From assembly GCF_002812045.1 (NCBI RefSeq), contig NZ_NPEG01000001.1, positions 372,001-436,000 of the forward strand: 64,000 nt of DNA, read 5' to 3'. The notes beneath the pieces were generated by a model. That model made no database searches. It saw only the letters and a program-made list of their open reading frames with translations, and was not told where the DNA came from. Shown in pieces: positions 8,663 to 18,701 of this stretch (position 1 is its first letter; each line of letters starts with the position of its first letter). This stretch comes from Leptospira haakeii. Its GTDB lineage: Bacteria > Spirochaetota > Leptospiria > Leptospirales > Leptospiraceae. Made by a program: the position numbers and the translations under genes.

Positions 8663-10305
8663 CTTCTTCCTCCGCCGATCCGGGCCAGACATTGTTTGGT
8701 CCAGAACTCGGTTCGTTCCGGATTATAGTTCTTTGTATCTTTTTGTACGAAGAACTTTAGAGCTTTATTATATTCACCCTTTTTATAAAAAGACATTCCA
8801 AGGAAAAACTTAGCCTTTCCTCTTATATCAATATCATTCGAACCCGCATAAGGAGCCAATTGTTTAACCGCTTCTCCGTATTCGTTTTTCCAATACGTTG
8901 CTCTCAGAACCCGATCGACCTCTTCATCACTAGGTTCTTCTTGCTCAACGATTAAAGGTTGTTTTTCATTATTCTGAACATTTTGGTTGTTCTGATTATC
9001 CTGAGGACCTTGCTCTTCTTCTTTTGGCTCGTTTTTATTAGGCTTATCGTTTTCAGCAGTTTGTGTATTATCTGCAGCACCTGGACCACCAATCGCAACA
9101 TAAGATTGATCTTGGGTCAAAGTGAAATCTTCTATATCCCCTCGTTTTACCGTAATACCAAAATACATGGTTCCGGAATACGGCTTCATCTTAACCATAA
9201 CGTTAGTATCCGGATGAGAAACTTCCCCCAGCTTTCTAACATTACCACCAAGAAAAGTAGAAACTCCGCCTGACAAAGGTTTGCCGGCTTGGTAGATGGA
9301 GTAGACAGTATTTTCGTCTGCGCGATCAGGAGATTTCCAATCTAAACGAACTCCTCCATCAACGACATTCGCCTTTAGATCCTTCACGTGCATTTCGTCG
9401 TACGCGAATTGAGGATTGGTAACTACATCATCTTCTTTAGGAGGTTTTCTTTTATCTTGATCGTAAACATAAAACTGACGAATGAAAGATTGGTTCTGAA
9501 CTAAAGGTAAAACTTCTTTCAAACCTTGTTTTACCGAAACACCATAATAAAGAGTTTGAGACTTGGTCAGATCCTGATCTAAGAAAGTATTTTCCGGATG
9601 AGAAACTTCCGCTAACTTCTCCGCTTTTCTCATCAGTGTCATACTGGACATCGGTTCCGCGGATTTATAAATAGTATAGATAGTCTCACCTTGGATCCCT
9701 TTCGGATAAGGTTCCCAAGAAACACGTAAGAATTGACCTTCTCTTTTTACGGATATATCAGTAACTCTAGCGTTATCCGAAAGATACTTCTGCTCTTCGG
9801 GAGGAGGTTGATTTGTATTTGTAGAAGGAGGATAATTATTCTGTGTATTAGATGGAGGATGATTATTTGTCTGAGGCGGCGGATTATTTTCGATCACGAT
9901 CGGGATCGTAGTATAGTTACGATTCGCTACTAATCTTGCATCCTTTTTCCTTACATGATTTGCTAATACAACTGCGTAATAATAAGTTCCAGGTTTCAGG
10001 TTATAATCGTAGATCTGATTCACTCCATTAGCAACACCGCTCGGGAATTTTCCTAAAGAATCAGAGATATAACATTTTTCAGGGTTATCAATAATGGAAG
10101 AAGATCGAGCAACTATGATCTCACCTGTCTCTCTAGGAGCTTCCCAAGAGATACGAACGGATCTACCGTCTTTAAGGACTTCTACATTGATAGAATTTGC
10201 GACACTTGCATTGTCATTGTCCAGACGAAAGGTATCCTGGGCATAGATAGAATTTCCCAATGCCATCAGGAAGAATATAGATAGGATCCGGAGTCGAATT
10301 TTCAT
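8659..10305 (-). CDS. Exported protein with three FN3-like modules and C-terminal TPR
   Basis: A 548-residue protein with a signal peptide (MKIRLRILSIFFLMALGNSIYAQ). It has three repeated beta-sandwich modules, each with a V-x-WE/WK core: residues about 35-130 (RSVRISWEAP), 180-290 (FLRVSWEPYP) and 305-405 (GVRLDWKSPD). Modules two and three also share a KLAEVSHPENT / KLGEVSHPDTN strand. Pro/Asn/Gln-rich linkers lie at about 140-175 and 412-460. The last 85 residues form a TPR-like hairpin (KFFLGMSFYKKGEYNKALKF). It is co-transcribed with the TPR protein through an ATGA overlap. A periplasmic binding or assembly role is inferred. Confidence 0.6.
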   Translation of the reverse strand: MKIRLRILSIFFLMALGNSIYAQDTFRLDNDNASVANSINVEVLKDGRSVRISWEAPRETGEIIVARSSSIIDNPEKCYISDSLGKFPSGVANGVNQIYDYNLKPGTYYYAVVLANHVRKKDARLVANRNYTTIPIVIENNPPPQTNNHPPSNTQNNYPPSTNTNQPPPEEQKYLSDNARVTDISVKREGQFLRVSWEPYPKGIQGETIYTIYKSAEPMSSMTLMRKAEKLAEVSHPENTFLDQDLTKSQTLYYGVSVKQGLKEVLPLVQNQSFIRQFYVYDQDKRKPPKEDDVVTNPQFAYDEMHVKDLKANVVDGGVRLDWKSPDRADENTVYSIYQAGKPLSGGVSTFLGGNVRKLGEVSHPDTNVMVKMKPYSGTMYFGITVKRGDIEDFTLTQDQSYVAIGGPGAADNTQTAENDKPNKNEPKEEEQGPQDNQNNQNVQNNEKQPLIVEQEEPSDEEVDRVLRATYWKNEYGEAVKQLAPYAGSNDIDIRGKAKFFLGMSFYKKGEYNKALKFFVQKDTKNYNPERTEFWTKQCLARIGGGRR

Positions 10306-10482
10306 CTGGAAATAAGGTTCCGAACTAGATTATCGGTTGCTACAACGCAAATTTTTACTTCGGTTTTTAGGAGAATGTGGGGAAAATAATATAAAATGCA
10401 CAAGATATGGAAACTTCTCCTTTCGGTTTGATCTTGACTAATCGGCGCATTCATAAGACATAATACGACTTCCGGCATATAA

Positions 10483-11145
10483 ATGATCGATATAGAATAT
10501 TATTACGACCCAGAATATCAGAATTTTCTCCTTTCTAGCAAGAGACGTGAGCTTACTCCTCCGGAAACCGTTTTGAAACATTTTTCCCTGAAGGATGTGC
10601 AGAATATCGTGGATTTCGGAATGGGCTTGGGTTTCTGGACGGAAACTCTTCTAAAATCGATCCATAAAGAGGGATGGGTTTGGGGCGCAGAATGTAATCA
10701 AGACTTCTTGGACGAAGTATTACATTGGAAAAATAGGGAAGATATCCAAAGATTTACTCCATTTTATATGGAAAAGGCGGATCGCCCTTTATTGCCGGAA
10801 TGGATCCCTGTCCCTGAAATCGTCTTCGCTTCTTTAGTACTTTCTACTTTTGCAGATCCAGGCCAAGCAATGGACGGTTTAGTTCGTTCCATGAAGAAGG
10901 GTGGTAAATTGATCGTTTTAGATTGGGTCAAAAACGAATACCCTGTCGGTCCTAGGATCAATGATAAGATCTCCTTAGATAAGATGAAATTCTTAGCAGA
11001 GCAATATAAATTAGAAATAGTTAAAACTGTTCGTATTAGTGAAAACGTATACGGTTTAGAGATCCAATCCGGACCTGAATTCGAATATGGTTATTATGAT
11101 CTAAGAGAAGAAGAAACTTATTCTGAAGAATTGATCAGGTCTTAA
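10483..11145 (+). CDS. SAM-dependent methyltransferase
   Basis: A 220-residue class I methyltransferase. Motif I is VDFGMGLGFWT (residues about 38-48), followed by an acidic strand end (WGAECN) for the ribose hydroxyls. Motif IV lies in IVFASLVLSTF, and KKGGKLIVLDWVK matches the post-motif strand seen in ubiquinone/menaquinone-type and arsenite-type methyltransferases. The substrate is not identifiable. The protein has no signal peptide, so it is cytoplasmic. It is monocistronic, diverging from the FN3/TPR operon across 177 bases and ending at a hairpin shared with the convergent lipoprotein gene. Confidence 0.75.
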   Translation: MIDIEYYYDPEYQNFLLSSKRRELTPPETVLKHFSLKDVQNIVDFGMGLGFWTETLLKSIHKEGWVWGAECNQDFLDEVLHWKNREDIQRFTPFYMEKADRPLLPEWIPVPEIVFASLVLSTFADPGQAMDGLVRSMKKGGKLIVLDWVKNEYPVGPRINDKISLDKMKFLAEQYKLEIVKTVRISENVYGLEIQSGPEFEYGYYDLREEETYSEELIRS

Positions 11146-11148
11146 AGA

Positions 11149-11180
11149 AGCGATTTTAAGAGATATCCCTTAAAATCGCT
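11149..11180. terminator. Bidirectional hairpin between convergent genes
   Basis: A perfect 12-base inverted repeat (AGCGATTTTAAG at 11149-11160 against 11169-11180) with an 8-base loop lies between the stop of the methyltransferase gene and the stop of the convergent lipoprotein gene. The T-rich flank on the plus side is imperfect. Confidence 0.6.
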
Positions 11181-11188
11181 CATATTCT

Positions 11189-11794
11189 TTATTTTAAATT
11201 ATAAATTCCGTCTTTAGCAGCTTCTTCTAATACTGAATAAGTAGTAGTTTTGAAGCCCGCTGGAATTTCCGAAGCAGGAGATTTAAACGGAAGCGCAAAA
11301 ATAAGTAAAAGTTGGATCCAAGTATTGTAGGTAACATTTCTAATGTACTGTTTTACTACTTTATCCTTTTTATCTTTAAAGGTATAAGTAATCGTAAAAT
11401 CATCTTTTGCCCAAGCAGGTAAAATGGTTAAAGTTAAACCACTAATAAAAGCAAGAGCTTGTCCTCCGCCACCGCCTTGGTCAACACCTTCAATCTGTAA
11501 TTTCAAGTCAGAAGGTTGTAACGCAGTTGTGGTACCCTTAAAGTAGCCTGATTCCGAAATATGCTTTTCAAACTCTTTCTGCATTGCCTCAAGAGCGTTA
11601 GCATTTACCTCAAGTGATTCCCCACCTGGAGAAAAGGACTTCTGTGTATAAGTTACTGAAATAGTTTTATTAGAAACTTTTTCAGGCTTTTGGTAAGTCG
11701 GGCCTTGAAACCCTTCTGGGTAACTTGTAAAAGTAGCACAATTGAACAGTCCGATTACTGCACAAGTTGCTATAATTAACTCAATTTTTTTCAT
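11189..11794 (-). CDS. Lipoprotein, unknown function
   Basis: A 201-residue protein with a lipoprotein signal: MKKIELIIATCAVIGLFNC, with the spirochaetal lipobox LFNC. I place the start at 11794, where GGAGA sits eight bases upstream. An in-frame ATG at 11809 would add five residues and blur the signal. The mature part has a glycine run (GGGGGQALAF) and a probable beta-rich core, with a hydrophobic stretch near residues 170-190. It overlaps the stop of the preceding lipoprotein gene by 14 bases, so the two are probably made together. I do not recognise the family. Confidence 0.6.
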   Translation of the reverse strand: MKKIELIIATCAVIGLFNCATFTSYPEGFQGPTYQKPEKVSNKTISVTYTQKSFSPGGESLEVNANALEAMQKEFEKHISESGYFKGTTTALQPSDLKLQIEGVDQGGGGGQALAFISGLTLTILPAWAKDDFTITYTFKDKKDKVVKQYIRNVTYNTWIQLLLIFALPFKSPASEIPAGFKTTTYSVLEEAAKDGIYNLK

Positions 11795-12413
11795 GTATTC
11801 TGTCTCCATTAGAATGTTTTAATATGAATCGATGGGCATTATAGTATGAGTCGATCAACGAGGACAAAACCTCAGTCCTGTCTTCGATCCCGCTCGGGAA
11901 CAGATAATATTTGCTATAAAAATTCACATCACGAGTATTGAATAATTTTTTAACATTTCTAAAAAGAACCTTATTGTTAGGGTTTTTAACGGTTAAATCA
12001 CAATCATAAGCAGCCGAATCCGTAGCAATCGCACCTCCAGCCCATATATAAATTGTGAAAGTCAAGATCGCTAAAGGGAAATATGCAGGATGAGGTTTTC
12101 TAATTTCCTCGAAGTTAGAACAGGCAATACTAAAAATTTTATAATTCTTATCAGAAGGTTCTTTGAAATTAATATAAGATACCTTTTGAAAGTAATTAGC
12201 TTTTCGAGCATATTCTATAACCGCGAGGGTTAAATTATCTTCCTTAGTTTGTACTGAATTAATCCCGGAAGGTAGACTTACTCTTTCTATAAAAATTGCC
12301 AAAGGAAGAGCTTGTTTCTGATCCGGCGGATCATTCAAAGAAACCTGAACTGGGATAGTAATACAGGAAACCAGCGTTAGAAAGAAAAGGAATGCTAAGA
12401 ATTTTAATTTCAT
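11781..12413 (-). CDS. Lipoprotein, unknown function
   Basis: A 210-residue protein with lipoprotein signal MKLKFLAFLFFLTLVSC. An in-frame ATG at 12434 would add seven residues. Neither start has a good Shine-Dalgarno, and I prefer the one giving a standard signal peptide. The mature protein has an internal hydrophobic stretch (PLAILTFTIYIWAGGAIA, about residues 110-130), unusual for a soluble lipoprotein, so it may insert further into a membrane. It pairs with the next lipoprotein gene (14-base overlap), which has a similar mid-protein hydrophobic segment. The two may be distant paralogues. Confidence 0.55.
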   Translation of the reverse strand: MKLKFLAFLFFLTLVSCITIPVQVSLNDPPDQKQALPLAIFIERVSLPSGINSVQTKEDNLTLAVIEYARKANYFQKVSYINFKEPSDKNYKIFSIACSNFEEIRKPHPAYFPLAILTFTIYIWAGGAIATDSAAYDCDLTVKNPNNKVLFRNVKKLFNTRDVNFYSKYYLFPSGIEDRTEVLSSLIDSYYNAHRFILKHSNGDRIHEKN

Positions 12414-12511
12414 CCGAATAAAAACCCAACTCATTTAGGGGATAGAGACCTGCCCGAAAAAGGCAAACTAACGTTTGAGAATTGTTTTTATACCGGACTG
12501 CTAAGGCAATA

Positions 12512-12536
12512 AAAATTCCCAATTATCGGGAATTTT
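12512..12536 (-). terminator. mtaB: Rho-independent terminator after mtaB
   Basis: AAAATTCCC (12512-12520) pairs with GGGAATTTT (12528-12536) around a 7-base loop. Read on the minus strand the stem is followed by a U-rich run, as expected for intrinsic termination of the mtaB transcript 60 bases after its stop. Confidence 0.75.
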
Positions 12537-12594
12537 GACACATTATAAATATAAATTTTAGAATTTTATAAAATCGAAATGTATTTTATAAAAA

Positions 12595-13914
12595 TCAACC
12601 GATTGCAGCTAAGATCCGAGCAGAGACCTTACCTTCTTTATCGGTAGCATCGGGGATATACTCTCCGATCTCTACGGTCAAAAATTGTCCTGGGCTTAAA
12701 CTTTTTAGGTCGCTTTCAGGAATAACCGCTTTTAGATAATTATCAGTAACTGCAATTCCGCCTCTTTCCAAAACAGCTTCCCTCTTTTTAGAGAATTGGC
12801 TTTCTGCATATTTGCGATGCAACCTTTGGGAGAGATCCATAAGAGAATGAACTCTTTCTTTTTTAGTTTCCTTAGAAACTGTTTCAGGGAACTGCTCCGC
12901 AGAAGTGTTTTTCCTAACGGAGAAAGGAAACGCATGTATTTTAGAAAAACCTAATTCTTCCAGGATAGAAGAAGAATCTTGAAAATCTTGTTCCGTCTCG
13001 CCAGGAAAACCTACGATCACGTCCGTTCCCAAGAATAGATCCGGTATTTTAGATTTAGCAAGTTCTATCCTTTTACGGAAAGTTTCAGGATTATAACTGC
13101 GTTTCATCCTTTTTAGGATCTCTTTACTTCCACTTTGTAATGGAACATGTAAAAATGGAGTAAATCTAGGATGAGTAAGAAGTTCTGTGAGTTCCACACC
13201 TACATCAGGCGGTTCGATGGAAGAAAGTCTAAGTCTGGAATATTCCAACTTATTTAAAATGGCTTCGAGCATTTTAGGAAATGCTTTTCTGCCTTCACCA
13301 TCTCTATACCATCCCAAGTTTACACCTGTAAGTATAATCTCCCCTACTCCATTGTCCTGTAAGAAGGAAACCTGATCTAACACATCTTTCCAATTTCTGG
13401 AAACACCCTTACCTCTTGCTTGAGGAATTTTACAATAAGAACATTGGCGATCGCAACCGTCTTGGATCTTCAGATAAGCCCTGGTATGTCCATTCGGTAG
13501 AACATCAGAATATGCAAATCTATCCGAAACTGTTTGGATATGAGAATAATCCGCGCCTTCTCTTTCTAGGATCAACCTAGGAAGATCAGATTTGTTTTCA
13601 TTACCGATCACACCTGCGATACCAGGGATCGATTCTATAGATTCTTTATCGGTTTGCGCGTAACATCCGGTTACCCAAACTTGAGCCCCGGGATATCTTT
13701 TGATCGCGTTTCGAATAATATTACGATTTCTTGAATCTGCCTTGTTGGTGACAGTACAGGTATTAACTACGACCACATCCGGGACATCTTCTCCAGCGGC
13801 CACAGAATATCCATGTTTACTCAAAGAAGAGAATAAACCGTCCGACTCAAAAAAATTGAGCCTACAACCTAAGGTATGAAATAGTACCTTTTTTTCACCC
13901 GGCGGAAAGGGCAT
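12595..13914 (-). CDS. mtaB: MtaB-type tRNA methylthiotransferase
   Basis: A 439-residue radical-SAM methylthiotransferase. The N-terminal UPF0004 domain carries three cluster cysteines: [12 protein letters not shown] (C17), NTCTVT (C53) and VTGCYAQ (C84). The radical-SAM cluster is [12 protein letters not shown] (C154, C158, C161). A TRAM-like C-terminus follows. GCRLN rather than GCQMN in the first motif is typical of the MtaB branch, which adds a methylthio group to threonylcarbamoyladenosine at position 37 of tRNAs reading ANN codons. The length is typical. It overlaps the stop of the upstream TPR gene by 20 bases. Confidence 0.85.
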   Translation of the reverse strand: MPFPPGEKKVLFHTLGCRLNFFESDGLFSSLSKHGYSVAAGEDVPDVVVVNTCTVTNKADSRNRNIIRNAIKRYPGAQVWVTGCYAQTDKESIESIPGIAGVIGNENKSDLPRLILEREGADYSHIQTVSDRFAYSDVLPNGHTRAYLKIQDGCDRQCSYCKIPQARGKGVSRNWKDVLDQVSFLQDNGVGEIILTGVNLGWYRDGEGRKAFPKMLEAILNKLEYSRLRLSSIEPPDVGVELTELLTHPRFTPFLHVPLQSGSKEILKRMKRSYNPETFRKRIELAKSKIPDLFLGTDVIVGFPGETEQDFQDSSSILEELGFSKIHAFPFSVRKNTSAEQFPETVSKETKKERVHSLMDLSQRLHRKYAESQFSKKREAVLERGGIAVTDNYLKAVIPESDLKSLSPGQFLTVEIGEYIPDATDKEGKVSARILAAIG

Positions 13915-14683
13915 TGATCCTTGCCTCTATTCTTCTGATATTACCTTTTATTTTTTCGTCATCAGGTTTTAACTTAAGTGCGGATTCCAATTGTTCTTTA
14001 GCATTTCTTAATTGTTCGAGGGCCTTCTTAATATTCCCTCTTTTTGCTTCTTGGTTTCCTACTTTTTCGTAAACTAATCCTAGATTATTCAATACATTCG
14101 GATTATTAGGAACTAAGGATTGAGCCCATTTCAAACTGACTTCCGCTTTTTCAGCACTTCCTAAATAAAAGTAAACCTGAGCTTCTAAAACTAAAGGACG
14201 GTAATCGTTTCCGTCTTCCGCTTTTAGTTTTTCTATGATATATAACGCTTCTCTAGCTTTATTATTATATAATAGAGCGGTAGCGTATAATAATCTTACT
14301 TCTCTATTTTTAGGATTAATTTGATAAGAATTGTAGATGATCTCCAATGCGTCGGAATTCCTACCCGCTTGGATCAAATATCTGGCAAAATCCACACTTA
14401 CAGCGGGATCCCCAGGTTTTAATTTTAATGCTTCGGACCAATGAGTAGCAGCGGATTTATTTCTTCCTGCATTATAATGACAGAAGGCCGCTAAATAATG
14501 AGTATCGTAAGATCTTTTTCCTTGTTCGTGAAGCACACGAATGATCTCTAAAGCTTTTTCTGAATTTCCTTTTTGGAATTCTGCTAATGCTGTTTGATAA
14601 TCCGGTTCGCTCTGAGCGAAACTATTCCCCGCGGAAAAAACAAATAGTATCAGTGTAAGTAGGAGTATTTTTCCTTTGTGCAT
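13895..14683 (-). CDS. Exported TPR protein
   Basis: A 262-residue protein with signal peptide [24 protein letters not shown] and then five or six TPR units ([80 protein letters not shown]). I use the ATG at 14683. An in-frame ATG at 14752 would put 23 polar residues ahead of the signal peptide and overlap the previous gene. It probably acts as a periplasmic scaffold. It overlaps mtaB by 20 bases, so the two may share a transcript without sharing a function. Confidence 0.65.
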   Translation of the reverse strand: MHKGKILLLTLILFVFSAGNSFAQSEPDYQTALAEFQKGNSEKALEIIRVLHEQGKRSYDTHYLAAFCHYNAGRNKSAATHWSEALKLKPGDPAVSVDFARYLIQAGRNSDALEIIYNSYQINPKNREVRLLYATALLYNNKAREALYIIEKLKAEDGNDYRPLVLEAQVYFYLGSAEKAEVSLKWAQSLVPNNPNVLNNLGLVYEKVGNQEAKRGNIKKALEQLRNAKEQLESALKLKPDDEKIKGNIRRIEARINALSAG

Positions 14684-14715
14684 CTTTTGGTCACTTTTTA
14701 TTGGCGGGAAAAATT

Positions 14716-15141
14716 TTAGGTGGGGACCCCCATTGATTTTGTATTTAGACAATCAATTAAGGAATGAAATGGCTCCACCGGGTCGATGAAAACGATTATA
14801 CTCGGATATCGTATAGAAAGGAAATGTTCTATTCTTTCCTCAGATACGATCTGGAAATCCCCGGTTTCCAAAACAGGCAAACCGTCCAAGTTTCTGTAGA
14901 TCTCGTATTCCTCTTGGTCAAGGAAATCAGTCAACAGCATATAACCGGATCCGAAGTAGACCCCGCCTTGGAAGTAGTATTTGTAGAGGACGCGTACCTC
15001 GGGAAGAAATAAATCAGGCTGGAAAACACATAGGGAAATTTTTTCGATCCCTGCTACGGTTCTGATCTTACGTAAATGGAACCATACCTTACGGACCAGA
15101 AGGTAAAGGAGCACAAATATAATGGGAATCAGGTACGGCAT
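14716..15141 (-). CDS. Small membrane-anchored hypothetical protein
   Basis: A 141-residue protein with one N-terminal membrane segment ([20 protein letters not shown]) and a cytoplasmic remainder of mixed alpha/beta type ([41 protein letters not shown]). No motif points to a function. It lies between the clpC terminator and the TPR-mtaB pair on the same strand, so it probably starts that transcript. Confidence 0.45.
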   Translation of the reverse strand: MPYLIPIIFVLLYLLVRKVWFHLRKIRTVAGIEKISLCVFQPDLFLPEVRVLYKYYFQGGVYFGSGYMLLTDFLDQEEYEIYRNLDGLPVLETGDFQIVSEERIEHFLSIRYPSIIVFIDPVEPFHSLIDCLNTKSMGVPT

Positions 15142-15175
15142 AGACCCTCTCCAATAAAGTCTCCCTTTTTAGATC

Positions 15176-15211
15176 AAAAGCCCCCTTTCCGTTTCCTTCA
15201 GGGGGCAAAAA
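15176..15211 (-). terminator. clpC: Rho-independent terminator of clpC
   Basis: GCCCCCT (15180-15186) and AGGGGGC (15200-15206) form a strong GC stem. Read on the minus strand it is followed by CTTTTGATCT, just past the clpC stop. Confidence 0.8.
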
Positions 15212-15215
15212 TCTT

Positions 15216-17756
15216 TTACACTAGCGCAGGTTCTTCGGAACGCTCCGGATTATTCGGAGAACTTCCTCCGTCTGAACCTTGATCTGCAGGTTTATAATCT
15301 GTCCAAGCCTCTTCTAAGAAATCCAGTTTACCCTCTTTGAAAGCAACTGTGATCTTGGTAGGCTCTTTGTAAGCGCCTTTCAAGGTTTGAACAGCCATAT
15401 AATCTTCTAACTCGCGTTGGAATACTCTGCGTAATGGACGTGCTCCGAACTTCTCGTCGTAACCGATATCCATGAAGTGATCCTTCGCTTCTTGAGTAAG
15501 GTCGATCTTGATCTTCTTATCCAATAATCTCTTATTGGTGTCGCGGATCATGATATCCATAATCGCCATAAGCTCTTCTTTTCTGAGAGGTTTGAAGTAA
15601 ACAACCTCATCCACCCTGTTTAAGAACTCTGGGTTGAAATGTTTTTTCAACTGCTCGCGAGCTTGGTCTGACTTGTATTTATCCTCTTCTCCGGAACGGT
15701 CCTCGAATCCGAGCCTTACACTGCTCGAAATTTCTTTGGCTCCAATATTCGAAGTCATGATGATAATCGCGTCTCTGAAGTTTACCTTGCGACCTTTAGT
15801 GTCTGTCAGGTTTCCCTCTTCCATTACTTGGAGAAGAACATTGAATATATCATGGTGAGCTTTTTCGATCTCATCCAATAGAATGATTGAATACGGTTTT
15901 TTACGAACAAACTCAGTCAATTGTCCGCCATCATCGTAACCAACATAACCTGGAGGAGCACCGATCAATCTGCTGACTGCATGTGGTTCCATATACTCGG
16001 ACATGTCCACACGAAGCATCGCGTCTTGGTCTCCGAATAAGAACTCAGCCAAGGCTTTAGCAAGCTCGGTTTTACCCACACCAGTAGGCCCTAAGAAAAT
16101 GAAGGATCCAGTAGGTCTGCGCTCTGCTTTAAATCCTGTGCGTGCTCTACGAACGGATTTTGCGATTTTTTGGATCGCTTCGTCCTGCCCGACAACTCTT
16201 AGTTTAAGTTCTTCTTCCAAACGAAGTAGTCTAGAGGATTCGTTCTCTTCCATTCTTTGTAATGGAATTCCGGTCCACTGAGAAACCACTGAAAGAATAT
16301 CGTCTTCGTCGATAGAAACCGCAAAATCATCCAGTTTCTCCTGCCAAGATCTGATCTTTTCTTCCAGAACTTGTTTCTTACGATTTACTTCGTCGCGAAC
16401 TCCAGCAGCTTTTTCATACTCTTGAGAACGAACTAGATCCTCTTTCTTTTGAGAAAGTGATTTGATCTCTTCTTCCAAGTCCTTTACTGCTTGAGGGCGA
16501 GCACAGTTTGCAAGTCTTGCTTTTGCGCCCGCTTCGTCGATGATGTCGATCGCCTTGTCAGGTAGATATCTATCATTGATATATCTATGTGATAACTTAA
16601 CTGATTGTTCCAAAGCACGATCCGAATAACGCACCTTGTGGTGAGCTTCGTATGCTTTTTTGAGTCCAGTAAGGATTTGGATAGCATCGTCTACGGAAGG
16701 TTCCGCAACTTTTACTACTTGGAACCTTCTTTCCAACGCAGAATCACGCTCGATATACTTGCGATATTCTGTGCTGGTAGTAGCTCCAATACATTGCAAT
16801 TCTCCCCTTGCAAGTGCAGGTTTCAGGATATTTGCGGCATCTACCGCTCCTTCTGCAGCACCTGCTCCGATCAGAGTATGCAACTCGTCGATAAAGATGA
16901 TGATATTATTAGAAGAAGAAATTTCTTTCATGATCTTCTTCAATCTTTCTTCGAATTCTCCGCGATACTTGGTTCCTGCGATCAGGCTTGCTAGATCCAG
17001 GGAAAGTACACGTTTTTCGAATAGAAGATCCGGAACATTCTTCTCTACGATCGCAAGTGCGAGACCCTCTACGATGGCTGTTTTACCTACTCCGGACTCT
17101 CCAACTAATACTGGATTGTTCTTGGTCTTACGAGAAAGGATTTGGATCACCCTTTGGATCTCGTTAGATCTACCAACAACTGGATCCAGTTTTTTATCTC
17201 TGGCTAGTTGAGTAAGATCTCTCGCGAACTCATCCAAGATTGGAGTTTTAGTTTTTTCAGCGCGAGGAGTTCCAGGTTGAGCAGTTGGCTGGCTGGATAC
17301 TCCGACTGTGCTTGTAGGAGGAGCGCCTAATAGACGTAAGATCTCTCCTTTGATAACATTATAATTCACGCTAAAGGAGTATAACGCTCCGCCTGCGATA
17401 TTATTATTATCCCGCAATAATGCTAGAAGAATATGTTCAGTTCCAACATAATTGTGTTTAAGACGTTTGGCTTCTTCCTTGGAGAGTTCGATAATTTTTT
17501 GGTATCGATCCTGTCCTTGGGCCATGTCCATCAACAATGTGCCGGAGTTCTCCCTGGTCCTGCGCTCTACTTCTTTACGAAGTTCGTTCAGGTTAATGTT
17601 CAGGTTATTCAGTATTTTTATCGCGACTGAATCTTCTTCCTTTAACAATCCTAATAAGATATGTTCAGGGCCGATAAATTCACTACCAAGACGTTTTGCT
17701 TCGTCTTGCGCGATCTCGTTGATTACTCGTTTTGCTCTTTTAGTAAATTCCAACAT
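15216..17756 (-). CDS. clpC: ClpC AAA+ unfoldase
   Basis: An 846-residue HSP100 protein. It has two N-terminal Clp-N repeats ([13 protein letters not shown] and [13 protein letters not shown]), a first AAA module with Walker A GESGVGKT (about residue 220), and a middle domain carrying a UVR motif ([16 protein letters not shown]), the hallmark of ClpC over ClpA. The second AAA module has [13 protein letters not shown], and VRLGFEDR is a ClpP-docking loop. It feeds unfolded substrates to ClpP in the cytoplasm. The start at 17756 has AGGAAGGG upstream, while an ATG at 17816 would add 20 non-homologous residues. It lies 114 bases after the McsA/McsB-like gene, mirroring the Firmicute mcsA-mcsB-clpC order. 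Confidence 0.95.
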   Translation of the reverse strand: MLEFTKRAKRVINEIAQDEAKRLGSEFIGPEHILLGLLKEEDSVAIKILNNLNINLNELRKEVERRTRENSGTLLMDMAQGQDRYQKIIELSKEEAKRLKHNYVGTEHILLALLRDNNNIAGGALYSFSVNYNVIKGEILRLLGAPPTSTVGVSSQPTAQPGTPRAEKTKTPILDEFARDLTQLARDKKLDPVVGRSNEIQRVIQILSRKTKNNPVLVGESGVGKTAIVEGLALAIVEKNVPDLLFEKRVLSLDLASLIAGTKYRGEFEERLKKIMKEISSSNNIIIFIDELHTLIGAGAAEGAVDAANILKPALARGELQCIGATTSTEYRKYIERDSALERRFQVVKVAEPSVDDAIQILTGLKKAYEAHHKVRYSDRALEQSVKLSHRYINDRYLPDKAIDIIDEAGAKARLANCARPQAVKDLEEEIKSLSQKKEDLVRSQEYEKAAGVRDEVNRKKQVLEEKIRSWQEKLDDFAVSIDEDDILSVVSQWTGIPLQRMEENESSRLLRLEEELKLRVVGQDEAIQKIAKSVRRARTGFKAERRPTGSFIFLGPTGVGKTELAKALAEFLFGDQDAMLRVDMSEYMEPHAVSRLIGAPPGYVGYDDGGQLTEFVRKKPYSIILLDEIEKAHHDIFNVLLQVMEEGNLTDTKGRKVNFRDAIIIMTSNIGAKEISSSVRLGFEDRSGEEDKYKSDQAREQLKKHFNPEFLNRVDEVVYFKPLRKEELMAIMDIMIRDTNKRLLDKKIKIDLTQEAKDHFMDIGYDEKFGARPLRRVFQRELEDYMAVQTLKGAYKEPTKITVAFKEGKLDFLEEAWTDYKPADQGSDGGSSPNNPERSEEPALV

Positions 17757-17870
17757 AATTGCACGCCCTTCCTGATGGGTTCTGTAGGTTAGACTGTATT
17801 CGCATCCAATTTCCAACTGGGAGCCGGAATCTCCCTTAAAGAATATATCGGACTAGTTAACCAAAAAGGA

Positions 17871-18695
17871 TTACGGGGCAAATGAGGCTTTTGTCCCTTC
17901 TTTTCCGCTTATTACCAGTAAGGCTAAATACGAAACCAAATTGAAAAAGGAATTTTTTCTATTTGGGCCGAAATTTTTTCGGAAAAAGACCAATCTACCC
18001 TTCAATTCTTCCCGATAGAAGCCCCAGTCTGTAGGCAGCCTGAAATCCCTTAACTCTCCCGAGTCCGCAAGTCTTGCCGGTATGGAAACAGAAAGTTTGT
18101 CTCCAAAACCGGAGTTAGTAGGACAGGAATTGATGAATCCGATCCCTTTTTGAAAATCAAACTTGTCTTCCGCCTCGAATTTCGTTAAAAAATCGGATTT
18201 TAGGACAGAGTTTAACTCAAGTAGAGAATCAGTCACATATTCCCAACGAATATGATCCTCGTCTCCCATCACTAATGTCCCCGAATTCCAGGGAATTCTT
18301 TGTTTTAATTCTAGGATCGGATGTTTTTTTCCCGAATTTAGATCTTCGGTTTGGGAATCATTCTCTTCTAAAAACAAATTTAGGAACTGGTCCGTCATTT
18401 CGGTGCGTTTGGAATAAGTAGAATGTTTCGGATTTCTAGCGATGCGGAACCTATAGGTGAAAGGCAAGCTATGGGAATCTATATAGTACAAACCTTCTTC
18501 CCAGTTTGTTTTTCTGAATTTTTCCCAAGTGTCAATTGCAGGGAAATGAGAAGGAGGTTCCCAATCGGAAGCAGCCTGGATTGGAATAAACTTGGTATAT
18601 TCTTCGCCTAAAAATTGGATGCAATGAGCACATCCTATCTTTCCCCGATTTTTCCAGTCGAGAAGGGATAAGCCGCAATAAATACAGCTATCCAT
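17871..18695 (-). CDS. McsA-McsB-like single-chain protein (putative protein-arginine kinase)
   Basis: A 274-residue protein. Residues 1-35 hold a zinc module (CIYCG, then GCAHC; Cys 4, 7, 22, 25) with the same spacing and flanks as the second zinc motif of McsA. Residues about 75-265 follow the order of McsB arginine-kinase motifs. YRFRIARN (81-88) stands for SSRIRLARN, MGDEDHIR (143-150) for NEEDHIR, and INSCPTNSGFG (188-198) for the TSCPTNxGTG active-site cysteine. WGFYREEL stands for RGLYGEGSE. It is far shorter than McsB (about 360) and some ATP-binding arginines look changed, so it may be a minimal kinase or a pseudokinase. It lies 6 bases after lolD and just upstream of clpC. The assignment is by motif comparison only. 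Confidence 0.7.
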   Translation of the reverse strand: MDSCIYCGLSLLDWKNRGKIGCAHCIQFLGEEYTKFIPIQAASDWEPPSHFPAIDTWEKFRKTNWEEGLYYIDSHSLPFTYRFRIARNPKHSTYSKRTEMTDQFLNLFLEENDSQTEDLNSGKKHPILELKQRIPWNSGTLVMGDEDHIRWEYVTDSLLELNSVLKSDFLTKFEAEDKFDFQKGIGFINSCPTNSGFGDKLSVSIPARLADSGELRDFRLPTDWGFYREELKGRLVFFRKNFGPNRKNSFFNLVSYLALLVISGKEGTKASFAP

Positions 18696-18701
18696 AGATA
18701 T

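Noticed and set aside
16660..17211. Long open frame antisense to clpC (183 codons)
   Set aside because: It mirrors the codon bias of clpC, has no ribosome site and no plausible protein pattern. clpC itself is unmistakable.
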